Assembly: GCA_012522575.1 (NCBI GenBank)
Contig: JAAYKE010000023.1
Location: 1-39,136 of the forward strand
DNA: 39,136 bases
From: Armatimonadota bacterium
Lineage (GTDB): Bacteria > Armatimonadota > UBA5829
Direction of reading: 5' to 3'
The notes under the pieces are model-generated. The model worked only from the letters and a program-made list of their open reading frames with translations. It searched no databases and was not told the origin of the DNA. Below, piece by piece: positions 17,099-25,107 of the stretch. A program made the position numbers and the translations under genes. Numbering within the stretch: position 1 is the first letter of the stretch; each line of letters starts with the position of its first letter.

Positions 17099-17389
17099 CT
17101 AACCAAGTATCCTCATTTCAACCTGCTCCTCTGACGGCAGCCTGAGCATCCTGCCAAGCTCCAGGTCGAGCGGAAAGAAGATGTCGTTATAGTCGCATAC
17201 AATCCACCACAGTTCTGCCCGGCCGAGGTAACGATATGCAATCAGATCGATCCGGTCGCCCTTGACTACGGCATGAAAGACATCGTCTGGCTGGGGCGTT
17301 GTGTCTATGCGCTGCCTTGTGCCAATGAACTCCTGGTCACCGTCGACATACAGCACGCACGTTGCATATCTCGAATCCGCCCCTATCAC
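17099..17389 (-). CDS. gp53/LysM-like baseplate protein
   Basis: A 96-residue protein. The core 'GDRIDLIAYRYLGRAELWWIVCDYNDI', then 'LELGRMLRLPS', matches the LysM-like/T4 gp53-type motif (IAYRYYG...WWIIAxxN...G..L.IP) shared with P2 gpX and eCIS baseplate proteins. It holds together the hub and wedges. It starts with GTG at 17389, overlapping the previous stop as GTGA, which implies coupled translation. Peptidoglycan binding is possible but not needed for the assembly role. Confidence 0.8.
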   Translation of the reverse strand: MIGADSRYATCVLYVDGDQEFIGTRQRIDTTPQPDDVFHAVVKGDRIDLIAYRYLGRAELWWIVCDYNDIFFPLDLELGRMLRLPSEEQVEMRILG

Positions 17390-17856
17390 CTGCGCACCTC
17401 GCTGTAGCTCACGGACTTCTGCACTATCTCCTCAAGCGTCAACTCCACCTCCGCATGCTGCGGGAGTAGGCTGTCTCTGTCGAACATGTGAAAGTAGCGG
17501 CTTCGTACCTGTCGCACCACACACATCGTGCCTGGATACAGATCGCCCAGGAAGAAGAGCACCTTATGCGGCGCGTTCTTGAGCATCGTTTTCGCGTGCT
17601 CCGGATACTGGAGCGACTGCAGCCAAACGACTTTCTCCTTCACCGGACCCTTGAAGAACGAGACCTTGAACGTGATCCGCCGTGCCTCGCCCGCCACATA
17701 CTGATAGCGCGGGTGGCTCATCCCCGGCACCTTTATCGCCGCGAAATCGGTGCTCTTCTCATCGGATATCTCGTCCGGGTTATATTGGAACTCAAGCCGC
17801 TCATGGGTCACGACATCCACGATGCAACCGGTCGTCTTCTTTACATCAGCACGCAA
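17386..17856 (-). CDS. Contractile injection system tube-domain protein
   Basis: A 156-residue protein. The motif 'LEFQYNPDEISDEKS', followed by 'ITFKVSFFKG' and 'PHKVLFFLGDLYPG', matches the CIS-tube N-terminal domain found in eCIS Afp7/PVC7-type proteins and related phage baseplate proteins. The start is a TTG at 17856 with GGGAGG 7 bases upstream; the longer ATG-initiated reading from 17958 lies within the previous gene. It overlaps that gene by 16 bases. It probably sits between the tube and hub. The usual C-terminal LysM is supplied by the separate next gene. Confidence 0.75.
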   Translation of the reverse strand: MRADVKKTTGCIVDVVTHERLEFQYNPDEISDEKSTDFAAIKVPGMSHPRYQYVAGEARRITFKVSFFKGPVKEKVVWLQSLQYPEHAKTMLKNAPHKVLFFLGDLYPGTMCVVRQVRSRYFHMFDRDSLLPQHAEVELTLEEIVQKSVSYSEVRR

Positions 17857-18185
17857 GGTCGGACCTCCCGGAGCAGGACTATCGGCTTGCCGATATGCCG
17901 CGCATGCTCTATCTCCCGGCGCATTCCATCCGAGACGCCTTCGCCGAGATAGACCCATACAACGTCACAGACCTCCATAAAGCGCAGACCCAGCGATAAG
18001 CCTGTCTCGCGCTGCGCTGTGTCGCTGTCATCCAGGAACTGCGTGTAGAGCAGGTGCGGGGCGAACGGCGCGAGACCTGACTCGACAGCCATCCGGCAAA
18101 GCGCCAATGCGACTCTAACATTGTGCTCGATATCACCCACATATCTGCTGCATATATAGGCTTTCTGCGCATCAGGCCGACTCAT
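17841..18185 (-). CDS. Nucleoside 2-deoxyribosyltransferase-like small protein (DUF4406/DUF7768-like)
   Basis: A 114-residue protein from ATG at 18185; an upstream reading to 18434 lies inside the tape-measure gene. The N-terminal 'KAYICSRYVGD', the helix 'VRVALALCRMAVESGLAPFAPHLLYTQFL', the 'CDVVWVYLGEGVSDGMRREIEHARHIGKPIV' core and the final strand match the Rossmann-like fold of nucleoside deoxyribosyltransferase-like phage proteins. 'DGM--EIE-A' is the usual active-site helix. Such proteins hydrolyse or transfer the sugar of nucleotides, or have lost that activity. The location between the tape measure and a baseplate protein is odd. It overlaps the tape measure by 14 bases. Confidence 0.75.
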   Translation of the reverse strand: MSRPDAQKAYICSRYVGDIEHNVRVALALCRMAVESGLAPFAPHLLYTQFLDDSDTAQRETGLSLGLRFMEVCDVVWVYLGEGVSDGMRREIEHARHIGKPIVLLREVRPCVLM

Positions 18186-21100
18186 AGCTTCTGACCTTGC
18201 GCTCCCGCATATCCTTGTAGCCAGCTTGGGCAATCTTACGGCCGTCGAGGGTTGTCGTGACCGAGACTTCAATCGGTCGTTCCGCGATCCCGTCCAGCCT
18301 GGCAATGATCGCCTCAAGCATTGGGCGCGCGTCCTCCGCGGCAAATGGCGATACGCCCGCTTGCGCTTCCGATCCCAACGCGCCACGCGTGATTGCCAGC
18401 AGCCGAGAGCGTTCAGATGCGTGGGAAGCTGCATCGATGACTCTCTGCTCGGCGACTGTGGAAGCGGTATCCGGCAGCGTAGCCGCGATACTGGGAGTCA
18501 GAGCCAGAGTGCCTGCAAGAGCAGTTGGGACGAACGCCGACCGGCCCATCCGCCTGGCAAAGCTGAAAGCCTGTTCGAGTGCTCGCGCAGGAAGTTTCGA
18601 CGCATTGCTGATCCCTGAACTGAACGCCTCCAGCATCGCCGCTCCACTCCTGCTCAGAGTCGAAAGCGGTCCCTCCTTGGCGTCCGAGAACGGCAAAAGC
18701 CGCCTCAGCCTGGAAAGCGCCGATCTCGCAGCCTCATAAGGCGCTGACATTGCCGAGCGTATACCGGATGCTATCGTTGTCATCATCGATCTACCACTTG
18801 CGAACGCGCTTGCCACGAGACTCTTTGCGCCTGAAAGAATCGAAGAAAATGCGTTCGACACCGCTCCTCGAACAACCGACCAGGCAGAGGATGCTCTGCT
18901 TGCAAGGACGCTGAACGGTGCTCGCAGCCCGCCCGCGGCCTTCGATGCCATCGATGCAATACTCGACCACGCAGATGCCGCCGATCCACGAACACTCGAC
19001 CAGACAGATACGGCGAAGCTGCCTATCTGCGAGAACGTGCCGGAGACAGTGGAAACCAGACCTGCTCCAAGAGCGCGCATTTCATTCCAGACCCACCTTG
19101 TCGCACTCAGCATATTCCTGAACGCTGCACTTAAGACTTGAGCGGGAAGCGAGATAAGAGACTGTATTCCCTGGGCAAGCGTCCGCGGAATTGCCGCGCC
19201 GGAAGCAGTGAGAGTCGAGAGCGGACCCTCCAGCGCGTCCGAAAACGGCAGCAGTTTTAGAAGCCACCCAAGCGCACGCCTTAGCATCTCGAATGGGTAT
19301 TCTGCGGCAGACCAGATGCCTTGGGCGAGGGCAACGAGAATGCGCTTTGCGGCCTCGGTAAAGTCGATCTTCCCGAAGATTAGCGAACGGATCGTGCTGA
19401 AGACGCGGGTTATCGTGCTCACAACGGGAAGATTCTCGAGTGCAGCCAGAAGAGAGTTCGCAGCGGATCTAAAGAAATTTCCCGCGCTGGAGAACACATT
19501 TGCGAGCCAGTTCCATGTTGCCGACGCTACATCCCTTACCCAGAGAAATGGTGTAGCAAGGAAGTTGAAGACCGCGCTACCGATGGCTTTCAGTCCGTCC
19601 ACGACGGATATATCGCCGGTTATCATCCGCCAGACAGCATACGCGACACGGCCGACCATGAGAAGACCCTGCACCAGCATCCGAAGTGGCAGTAAGAACT
19701 TGTAGACATAGGGCGCTGCCGCGACAAACGCCCCGACAATCACCCGACCAAACCAAGCCACAGCCCGCACGACCACCGCCACAATGCGGATCACCCACGA
19801 GAGGGGATAGACGATGAACTTGATGGCATACGCTGCTACCTGGGCGATTATTCCGAGGACCGTGCCGAGAGTTTTGCCGAAGCTCTTGAACGATGATGCG
19901 TCCACGGCTGTTGTCGCCAGCCCGAAAGCCGCGAAGTCCGATCCTAGAGCTTTGCCGAGTTCGCCGAACGCACCCATCAGCGCACGCACAGCAGGTTCGA
20001 GGACCGCCCGGATCTTCCCAAACACTGAAGAGAACGCCTGCCACAGCCCTGTGAGAAACTGCCGCACTCGATAGTAGACCTGGAACACAGTGGTGACGAA
20101 CTTCATCAGCCCCGTGGCTTCGAGCTTCTTCGCAAGCTCGGCGGACATCCGGCCGCTGCCGTCCGAGAGCGATCCGATCAGGGCGCGTATGCCCTCGAAT
20201 GCAAGCGAGACCTTGTTCCACGCTCCCATCACAACATTGCGTATACCGGCGAAGTTGGTCTCCCAGGTACGCTTCAGCGTAATGACGGCAACGACCACGG
20301 CGGCAATAACCGCCACGACCGGCCAGAAAGAGGCAGACACTGCCGATCCTATCCCGGCAAGCATCGGGCCGAATGCGGCCATACCCGCTTTGACTGCCGG
20401 AAGCATAATGCCGACTGTCCCGAGTGCAGCCGTGATGCTGCCCGCTACAACGAGCACCGCTCCAAGTGCGACACACAGCGTTAGTATAGCCTTGGTAACT
20501 CCAGGGGCCGACTTCGCAATGCCCTGCAGGCGGATAATAAAACGGGAAACCGCTTGAAAGGCGGGGATCACAACGGGCAGCAGCGTCCTGCCGAGTATCT
20601 CGGCGAGATTGGTGACCTGCTGCTTCACGAGAGCGAACTGCGAGCCTATGTCGGCATTCATCGCCAGAGCCATTTCTTCGGTGACCGCTGTGCCGCTTAT
20701 CATCGCCTCCTCGATGCTTTTGATGTTACCCTCAAGCTGGTCTAGCCCCATGGACATCTGTAGCAGGAACCGCACGGCTTCGTCACTGCCGAACGCCTTC
20801 TTCAGTTTCACCTGCACCATGGCGTTGGACAGGTCTGGAAACCCCTGCTTCAGTTCTTTGAGGATAGAGACTATGTCCTTGAGCCTGCCTGTGGGACCGA
20901 CAAATGAGAGTCCCAGTTCTTGCCCGGCTTCCGCAACCTTGAGCATAAATGCCTTATAGAGCGTACCTGCTTCGCTTCCGGGCATCGTTGTCTGAAGTTG
21001 ACCGAGGATCGCCATCTGTTCCTGCAGAGGCACATTGGAAGCTGCCGCTATCGCGCCGATGTTAGTTATAGATTTGGCCATCGCCGGTCCCGATGTTTTG

Positions 21101-21672
21101 AAAACGCGAACAGTCTGGGCAAGCGCCCCAGAGAACATTCTCGCCCAGTCTATGTCGGACACGTCGGCCATGATGGGTTTGAAAATGCCGTAGGCCGTTG
21201 TGAAGGTCTCGACCATCTCTTCGACTGTCGCTTTTGTCGCCTTAGCCGTAAGTGCGGCCATCGCGGCGAACGTGCCGACGGCCTGGTCCGAAAGCCCATC
21301 GAGCGCGGACTTTACATCATAAGCCGCCGTGATAAAATCGGCTTTGCATGTGCCGGACCACGTGTTGGTGAACGATTCGGCTGCGTCTTCCATTGCTCGA
21401 AAGTCTCTGATTCCAACGGAGGCAAGCTCCCCGAGGGCTTTCTGAGTTGCGGCGGTCGATCCCACCAGCACAGTGGGTACGGCAAGGAGGGCAAGTCCCG
21501 CGCCAACCATCATGGTGCCTTTTTCGATGAGGCCGAGGTTGCGGGTCATGTTCACGCCCGCGGCTTCGACTGACGAATCGAGCGTATCCATAGATGACTG
21601 GATACGCATCGCGTTCTGAGTGAAGGCGTCTTTGAGCGAGACTATTATGCCGAGGCCCAGATCACTCATCAT
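18172..21672 (-). CDS. Tail tape measure protein (TP901-type)
   Basis: A 1166-residue protein. Residues of about 85-400 match the TP901 tape-measure core, including 'ETFTTAYGIFKPIM', 'FKTSGPAMAKSI', 'QTTMPGSEAGTLYKAF' and 'KAFGSDEAVRFLLQ'. A hydrophobic segment of about residues 400-475 contains several potential membrane helices. The C-terminal half holds two copies of a 'LLPFSDA-EGPLSTL-(A/R)SGAA' repeat at about residues 804-820 and 987-1004, set in Ala/Ser-rich helical repeats. It begins as ATGA overlap with the chaperone frameshift frame. The protein length sets the tail length; at ~1.5 Å per residue this gives roughly 175 nm (family rule, not measured). Confidence 0.92.
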   Translation of the reverse strand: MMSDLGLGIIVSLKDAFTQNAMRIQSSMDTLDSSVEAAGVNMTRNLGLIEKGTMMVGAGLALLAVPTVLVGSTAATQKALGELASVGIRDFRAMEDAAESFTNTWSGTCKADFITAAYDVKSALDGLSDQAVGTFAAMAALTAKATKATVEEMVETFTTAYGIFKPIMADVSDIDWARMFSGALAQTVRVFKTSGPAMAKSITNIGAIAAASNVPLQEQMAILGQLQTTMPGSEAGTLYKAFMLKVAEAGQELGLSFVGPTGRLKDIVSILKELKQGFPDLSNAMVQVKLKKAFGSDEAVRFLLQMSMGLDQLEGNIKSIEEAMISGTAVTEEMALAMNADIGSQFALVKQQVTNLAEILGRTLLPVVIPAFQAVSRFIIRLQGIAKSAPGVTKAILTLCVALGAVLVVAGSITAALGTVGIMLPAVKAGMAAFGPMLAGIGSAVSASFWPVVAVIAAVVVAVITLKRTWETNFAGIRNVVMGAWNKVSLAFEGIRALIGSLSDGSGRMSAELAKKLEATGLMKFVTTVFQVYYRVRQFLTGLWQAFSSVFGKIRAVLEPAVRALMGAFGELGKALGSDFAAFGLATTAVDASSFKSFGKTLGTVLGIIAQVAAYAIKFIVYPLSWVIRIVAVVVRAVAWFGRVIVGAFVAAAPYVYKFLLPLRMLVQGLLMVGRVAYAVWRMITGDISVVDGLKAIGSAVFNFLATPFLWVRDVASATWNWLANVFSSAGNFFRSAANSLLAALENLPVVSTITRVFSTIRSLIFGKIDFTEAAKRILVALAQGIWSAAEYPFEMLRRALGWLLKLLPFSDALEGPLSTLTASGAAIPRTLAQGIQSLISLPAQVLSAAFRNMLSATRWVWNEMRALGAGLVSTVSGTFSQIGSFAVSVWSSVRGSAASAWSSIASMASKAAGGLRAPFSVLASRASSAWSVVRGAVSNAFSSILSGAKSLVASAFASGRSMMTTIASGIRSAMSAPYEAARSALSRLRRLLPFSDAKEGPLSTLSRSGAAMLEAFSSGISNASKLPARALEQAFSFARRMGRSAFVPTALAGTLALTPSIAATLPDTASTVAEQRVIDAASHASERSRLLAITRGALGSEAQAGVSPFAAEDARPMLEAIIARLDGIAERPIEVSVTTTLDGRKIAQAGYKDMRERKVRSYESA

Positions 21673-21839
21673 CGCCGTTGTTTCTCCAGTTCATGTTTCT
21701 CATAATCAAGCTGATTCTCCAGAGCCTCGACGAACTGCTGCCTGATCCTGAGCGGAAGCCTCGCGACCTCCGCATAATCCCAGTGCAGTCCACCGTAGGC
21801 AAGAAAGAATGCGTCTCTTATAACCGAACTCCGGGAAAT
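21669..21839 (-). CDS. -1 frameshift extension of the tail assembly chaperone
   Basis: A 56-codon extension in the -1 frame relative to 21818..22495, running from the slippery heptamer to a TGA that overlaps the tape-measure ATG by 4 bases. Its product (VIRDAFFLAYGGLHWDYAEV, then LPLRIRQQFVEALEN) has the 'HW-Y-E---LP-R-R--FVE' pattern of the small DUF6760-like protein found beside eCIS genes. The open frame continues upstream to a TTG at 21887 without a good ribosome binding site, so frameshifting explains it better than separate initiation. The fusion would be about 275 residues. Confidence 0.75.
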   Translation of the reverse strand: MSRSSVIRDAFFLAYGGLHWDYAEVARLPLRIRQQFVEALENQLDYEKHELEKQRR

Positions 21840-22495
21840 AAAAAAGAGGGTTCGGCCTCGAGCTTCGTGCGAATGCGCGTGCCGCAAGACTCACACTCGC
21901 ACTCGATGTTGGTATCTATTCCCGCGTCCACCCGCAGCATCTCGGAGCGTAGTGCGGTCCGGTCCCGCATAGACATCTCGGTGAGCGTTTTCTTCGAAGG
22001 AGCAGCGCCATCTATTTCAAGGATTCGGATCATCATAGCGGAGGAGATGTTCGGCTCCTGCATCTGCGCAAGACGCTTCTCCTTGTGACCATCAAGGTGG
22101 ACAAACCTGACTTTAGAACCCGATGCTGGAAGAGTGAACATGAAGTCGCGTTCCTCAGCGTACGACGTGACCGGCAGATCGCTCAAGTTCACGACGATAC
22201 GGTTCTTTGCCCGGCAAGCTGTGTTCGGGCAGACCGGAGCGAGTTCGACCTCGTCGCCGAGTGACACCTGTCGCAGCCGCACCAGGGTGAATAGCCTGTC
22301 GCCGGAGAGCATGTCAAGAACGTCAGTCGTACCGACCTCGTCTTTCTCACCGATCCGCAGGATGCAGTTCGCGAATACACGGTTCACAGCGTCACCTGAG
22401 CGGATAAGTCTCTGGTTTGTAAGCAACTCTTCCTCCGTACCGGTCATTTCCCTAAGCTCTATCTCGAGCCCACTGGGCAGTTCGAATGTATACAT
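21818..22495 (-). CDS. Tail assembly chaperone / T4 gp51-like baseplate hub protein
   Basis: A 225-residue protein immediately upstream of the tape measure, with AGGAGG before ATG. 'YTFELPSGLEIELREMTGTEEELL' and the following helices resemble the T4 baseplate hub/tail chaperone family (gp26/gp51-type) also found in eCIS loci. Two cysteine clusters are present: C88 and C93 (VCPNTAC), and C199, C201 and C204 (CECESCG). Together they could bind zinc. The 3' end contains the slippery sequence that makes a longer form. It is expected to chaperone the tape measure during tail-tube polymerisation. Confidence 0.78.
   Translation of the reverse strand: MYTFELPSGLEIELREMTGTEEELLTNQRLIRSGDAVNRVFANCILRIGEKDEVGTTDVLDMLSGDRLFTLVRLRQVSLGDEVELAPVCPNTACRAKNRIVVNLSDLPVTSYAEERDFMFTLPASGSKVRFVHLDGHKEKRLAQMQEPNISSAMMIRILEIDGAAPSKKTLTEMSMRDRTALRSEMLRVDAGIDTNIECECESCGTRIRTKLEAEPSFLFPGVRL
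21839..21845 (-). promoter_or_regulatory. -1 ribosomal frameshift slippery site T TTT TTA
   Basis: On the coding strand the zero frame reads TCT TTT TTA, placing the heptamer T TTT TTA in exact X XXY YYZ register. A GAGG Shine-Dalgarno-like sequence lies at 21859..21856, 10 bases before the heptamer, which is the spacing known to stimulate -1 shifts in bacterial dnaX. The zero-frame stop is seven codons further on. The position between a tail chaperone and a tape measure is where phages use such shifts. Confidence 0.8.
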
Positions 22496-22504
22496 GCGCG
22501 CCTC

Positions 22505-22963
22505 CTAAAGCCAGTACTGGTAACAAATCGTCAGCTTCTCGATAGTGTTGTCGGAGCTTCCGCCTTCGAGTTCATCGTATTCCAGGGTCTTGACCCAGGC
22601 CCCGACAAGCGTCCAGCGGCGGGTCTCATTGCCGGAGCGGTCGTAGCGCACTATGTCGATGTCGCGCATATACTCCTCCGGCAGCGCGCCGACACCGTAG
22701 TTCACATCAGCCTGAATTCGAATCCAGTCGCGTGCGGACTCGTCGGAACCGTCGGCTAAGACACCCTTTTCGAGAGTGATATCCTCGAACTTCATCCGTC
22801 CGGCTACCTTCTGGTCGAACATCGACCCGGCCGGGGCAAACGCAACCTCCTCGAACTCGGTCTTCGGCTCCTGGCCTTTCTTAAAGAGAGCCACATCGAA
22901 CCCGTTTATCTCGATGGCAAACTGCCAGTTCTGATACAGGCTTTGGGGCATCATCACTTCCAT
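22505..22963 (-). CDS. Tail tube protein (T4 gp19-like)
   Basis: A 152-residue protein with the gp19/Hcp-type tube pattern: 'NWQFAIEINGFDVALFKK' strand pair, 'EFEEVAFAPAGSMFDQKVAG' and then 'MKFEDITLEKG', and a closing 'RRWTLVGAWVKTLEYDELEGGSS'. These are characteristic of T4-like tail tube and eCIS inner-tube proteins. It lies just downstream of the sheath gene and has GGGAGG with a 7-base spacer. Hexameric rings of this protein form the DNA channel. Confidence 0.9.
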   Translation of the reverse strand: MEVMMPQSLYQNWQFAIEINGFDVALFKKGQEPKTEFEEVAFAPAGSMFDQKVAGRMKFEDITLEKGVLADGSDESARDWIRIQADVNYGVGALPEEYMRDIDIVRYDRSGNETRRWTLVGAWVKTLEYDELEGGSSDNTIEKLTICYQYWL

Positions 22964-22975
22964 AACGGTCCCTCC

Positions 22976-24823
22976 CTAGAATATCTCGCTGAAGTCCGCG
23001 CCGGTCGCGGTGAGTACGAAGTTGAGTTCCACGAACTCAGCGGTCTTTGTGGGCTTCACGAACACCCGGCAGACCATCTGGTTCTGGTCTATCATCTGTG
23101 CGGTATTGGTCTCCTCATCGCACTGTACGCGGAAATCGTAGACCCCCCCTTTGCTCTTGATATTCGATAGAAATGGGGTAATGAGTCGCATCAGCGCCCG
23201 CCATTTCTGCGGATTGTTTGGCTCGAAAACCACGAACCGCGCCGACTGCGAAACAGCCTCTTCGACATACATCATCAAGCGGCGCACGTTTATGCGATCT
23301 GTCGCTGAAGGCTGAGTCTGGAGCGTCTTCTGTCCCCAGATGTTTATGCCGGTATCCGGGAATGACGCGATCACGTTGATGCCTTCGGAATAGAGCACAT
23401 CCCGCTCGCCGCGACTGGTGTTGTAAGCAAGCGAGAGCACGTTAAAGACTCGCCCACGGTCTATACCGGCAGGTGCATACCATACTTCCGCTTTCTGATC
23501 GCTTCGGGCAATGCAGCCAGCGACAGCGCCGGTAGGTGGGACGAGCTTCTTCTTGCCCGTGAGCGGGTCAGAGATCTCAAGCCACGGATAGTAGAGAGCT
23601 GCGTACGACGAGTTGAACGCCGCATGAGTATATAGCCCCTGGCCTTTACGGAAGTCGACCGCCTCCAGCGGTTCAAGATGAATCGGCGTCTCTGCGATGA
23701 GGAGCACATCCCTGCGGCTCTCCGCGTAAGCGATTCCAGCACTGATGACCTGCGCCGTCGTGACACCCGGCACGAGCAGGATGTTAAGCGCGTCTATCTC
23801 ATCGAATGCGCAGAAACCGGAGTGCTGTGATGGATCGCCGATGTAGTCGGTATCGGTCATACCGGTGACCCCGTCGTCTCCCGCAGCAAGCGAGAATGCT
23901 CCGGCAGCGGGCCTGTACAGAGCAGCATTCGCTGTCATTGAGAGATCGTCGACTGTGATGAATTCGGATACCTCATTGATGGCGATCTCCACGTGATTCG
24001 GCTTTGAGTCGTCCATTGAGAGGTTTCTAAACACTTCCACCGTCTCGCCCTTGAGCCGTACAGCCAGGTCGAACTCGCTCGCGGGATCTTGCGCACCGTC
24101 CTGAATCTGGACCGACAGTGCATCGCCCCACTTGCCCTCATCTATCGCGTTCACCTTGAGCGTGTCCTGCGGATCTTGCCCGCCTGCAAGATGGGCTGAA
24201 GCTGCTGGCGCGACAACGCCGGAGTCCGTCGATGTGGCCTGAACCAGAGCCGACGCCTCCGTACTTCCGGTGACTGCGTCGATTACCTGACTTGCGGTGC
24301 TGGTGGCGCTGCCCTCGCTGTCCGTTGCCAGATGAACCGTGATCGTTTGCCCGGTCACCTCGACCGAAAGTGGAGTGTCGTTGCCGGATACCGTGAGAGC
24401 GATGGTGATTGCATTACCCGCCGTGCCGGGAGTCTTCGCGGTCCAGACTATCCTGTCAGTACCCGGGGTGCCTGTCGTGAGCGTCGCCGCCCCACCGTCT
24501 CGTCCCTCGAGAGTCGCGCTCGACTTCCTTGCCGCGAGCGTTGCCTTGTCCGCCGGATCTGTGTAGTGTGCAATACGGTTGACATAGAGCACCTGACCGC
24601 CGTTGTCGAAGAACGCCCGCGCCGCATACGCAAGGTAGCCGTCAGCGATGTAGGAACCGAACTTACGGACAAACTGCTCCCAGCTCGTCACGAGCGTAGG
24701 CTTGTTGATGGGGCCTTTTTCCGCGATTCCTATCATCCCGCAGACAGACGTCGATATCTGCTTCACGTAGAAACTGAAGTCCGTTTCCCGGGTGTAGACT
24801 CCGGGCGACTGGTATGAACTCAT
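22976..24823 (-). CDS. Tail sheath protein with inserted Ig-like domain
   Basis: A 615-residue protein. The N-terminus 'YQSPGVYTRETDFS', with 'IGIAEKGPINKPTLVTSWEQFVRKFG' and 'FFDNGGQVLYVNRI', is the tail-sheath family start. The C-terminus 'VVFEPN-P--WRALMRLITPFL...VQCDEETNT' is also characteristic. Between about residues 105 and 220 a beta-domain is inserted: 'TPGTAGNAITIALT', 'SVEVTGQTITVHLA' and 'VVAPAASAHLAGGQDP'. This 'PGTAGNxI...LAGG' module occurs as a surface insert in phage tail proteins. The start overlaps the upstream stop as ATGA. Confidence 0.92.
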   Translation of the reverse strand: MSSYQSPGVYTRETDFSFYVKQISTSVCGMIGIAEKGPINKPTLVTSWEQFVRKFGSYIADGYLAYAARAFFDNGGQVLYVNRIAHYTDPADKATLAARKSSATLEGRDGGAATLTTGTPGTDRIVWTAKTPGTAGNAITIALTVSGNDTPLSVEVTGQTITVHLATDSEGSATSTASQVIDAVTGSTEASALVQATSTDSGVVAPAASAHLAGGQDPQDTLKVNAIDEGKWGDALSVQIQDGAQDPASEFDLAVRLKGETVEVFRNLSMDDSKPNHVEIAINEVSEFITVDDLSMTANAALYRPAAGAFSLAAGDDGVTGMTDTDYIGDPSQHSGFCAFDEIDALNILLVPGVTTAQVISAGIAYAESRRDVLLIAETPIHLEPLEAVDFRKGQGLYTHAAFNSSYAALYYPWLEISDPLTGKKKLVPPTGAVAGCIARSDQKAEVWYAPAGIDRGRVFNVLSLAYNTSRGERDVLYSEGINVIASFPDTGINIWGQKTLQTQPSATDRINVRRLMMYVEEAVSQSARFVVFEPNNPQKWRALMRLITPFLSNIKSKGGVYDFRVQCDEETNTAQMIDQNQMVCRVFVKPTKTAEFVELNFVLTATGADFSEIF

Positions 24824-25095
24824 CTTTCCCTCCGTTTTCTTTGCCTTGCCTGCGGTCCGACTTCATCGAGCGGGTCCACAATGTGTTCACCTGCCGCTGT
24901 TTCCACGAGTGGATCGGGCTGTGTGCTTTCTGAAAGTGACACGTGACCACGGGCAACGGCCCGTTGAATCTCCTCGGAAATGCGCTCCGCAAGTATCTCC
25001 CTGCACTCACGCGCCGAGAGATGCAGCCCCTCGCCACTCGCCACCAAATGAAAGGCAAGCGGTTGGAAGAGCAGGTTCTTTATGCTGATCCTCAT
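24820..25095 (-). CDS. Small neck/tail protein of unknown function
   Basis: A 91-residue protein. The N-terminus 'RISIKNLLFQPLAFHLV' and 'GEGLHLSARECREI' form a compact alpha/beta unit, followed by a helix (ILAERISEEIQRAVARG) and a disordered, Glu/Arg-rich tail. Similar small proteins precede sheath genes in contractile phages, but I do not recognise a specific family. Start 25095 has GGGAG with an 8-base spacer. Its stop overlaps the sheath ATG by 4 bases, so the two are likely co-translated. Confidence 0.6.
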   Translation of the reverse strand: MRISIKNLLFQPLAFHLVASGEGLHLSARECREILAERISEEIQRAVARGHVSLSESTQPDPLVETAAGEHIVDPLDEVGPQARQRKRRER

Positions 25096-25107
25096 CAGGT
25101 ATGCTCC

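Noticed and set aside
19577-20476. A 299-codon minus-strand frame inside the tape measure gene
   Set aside because: It is fully contained in the well-supported tape-measure frame and has shadow-like Arg/Gly/Cys-rich composition.
21669-21887. The small frame before the tape measure as an independent gene
   Set aside because: Its only early start is a TTG with no good ribosome binding site, lying inside the chaperone gene; the slippery heptamer explains expression better.
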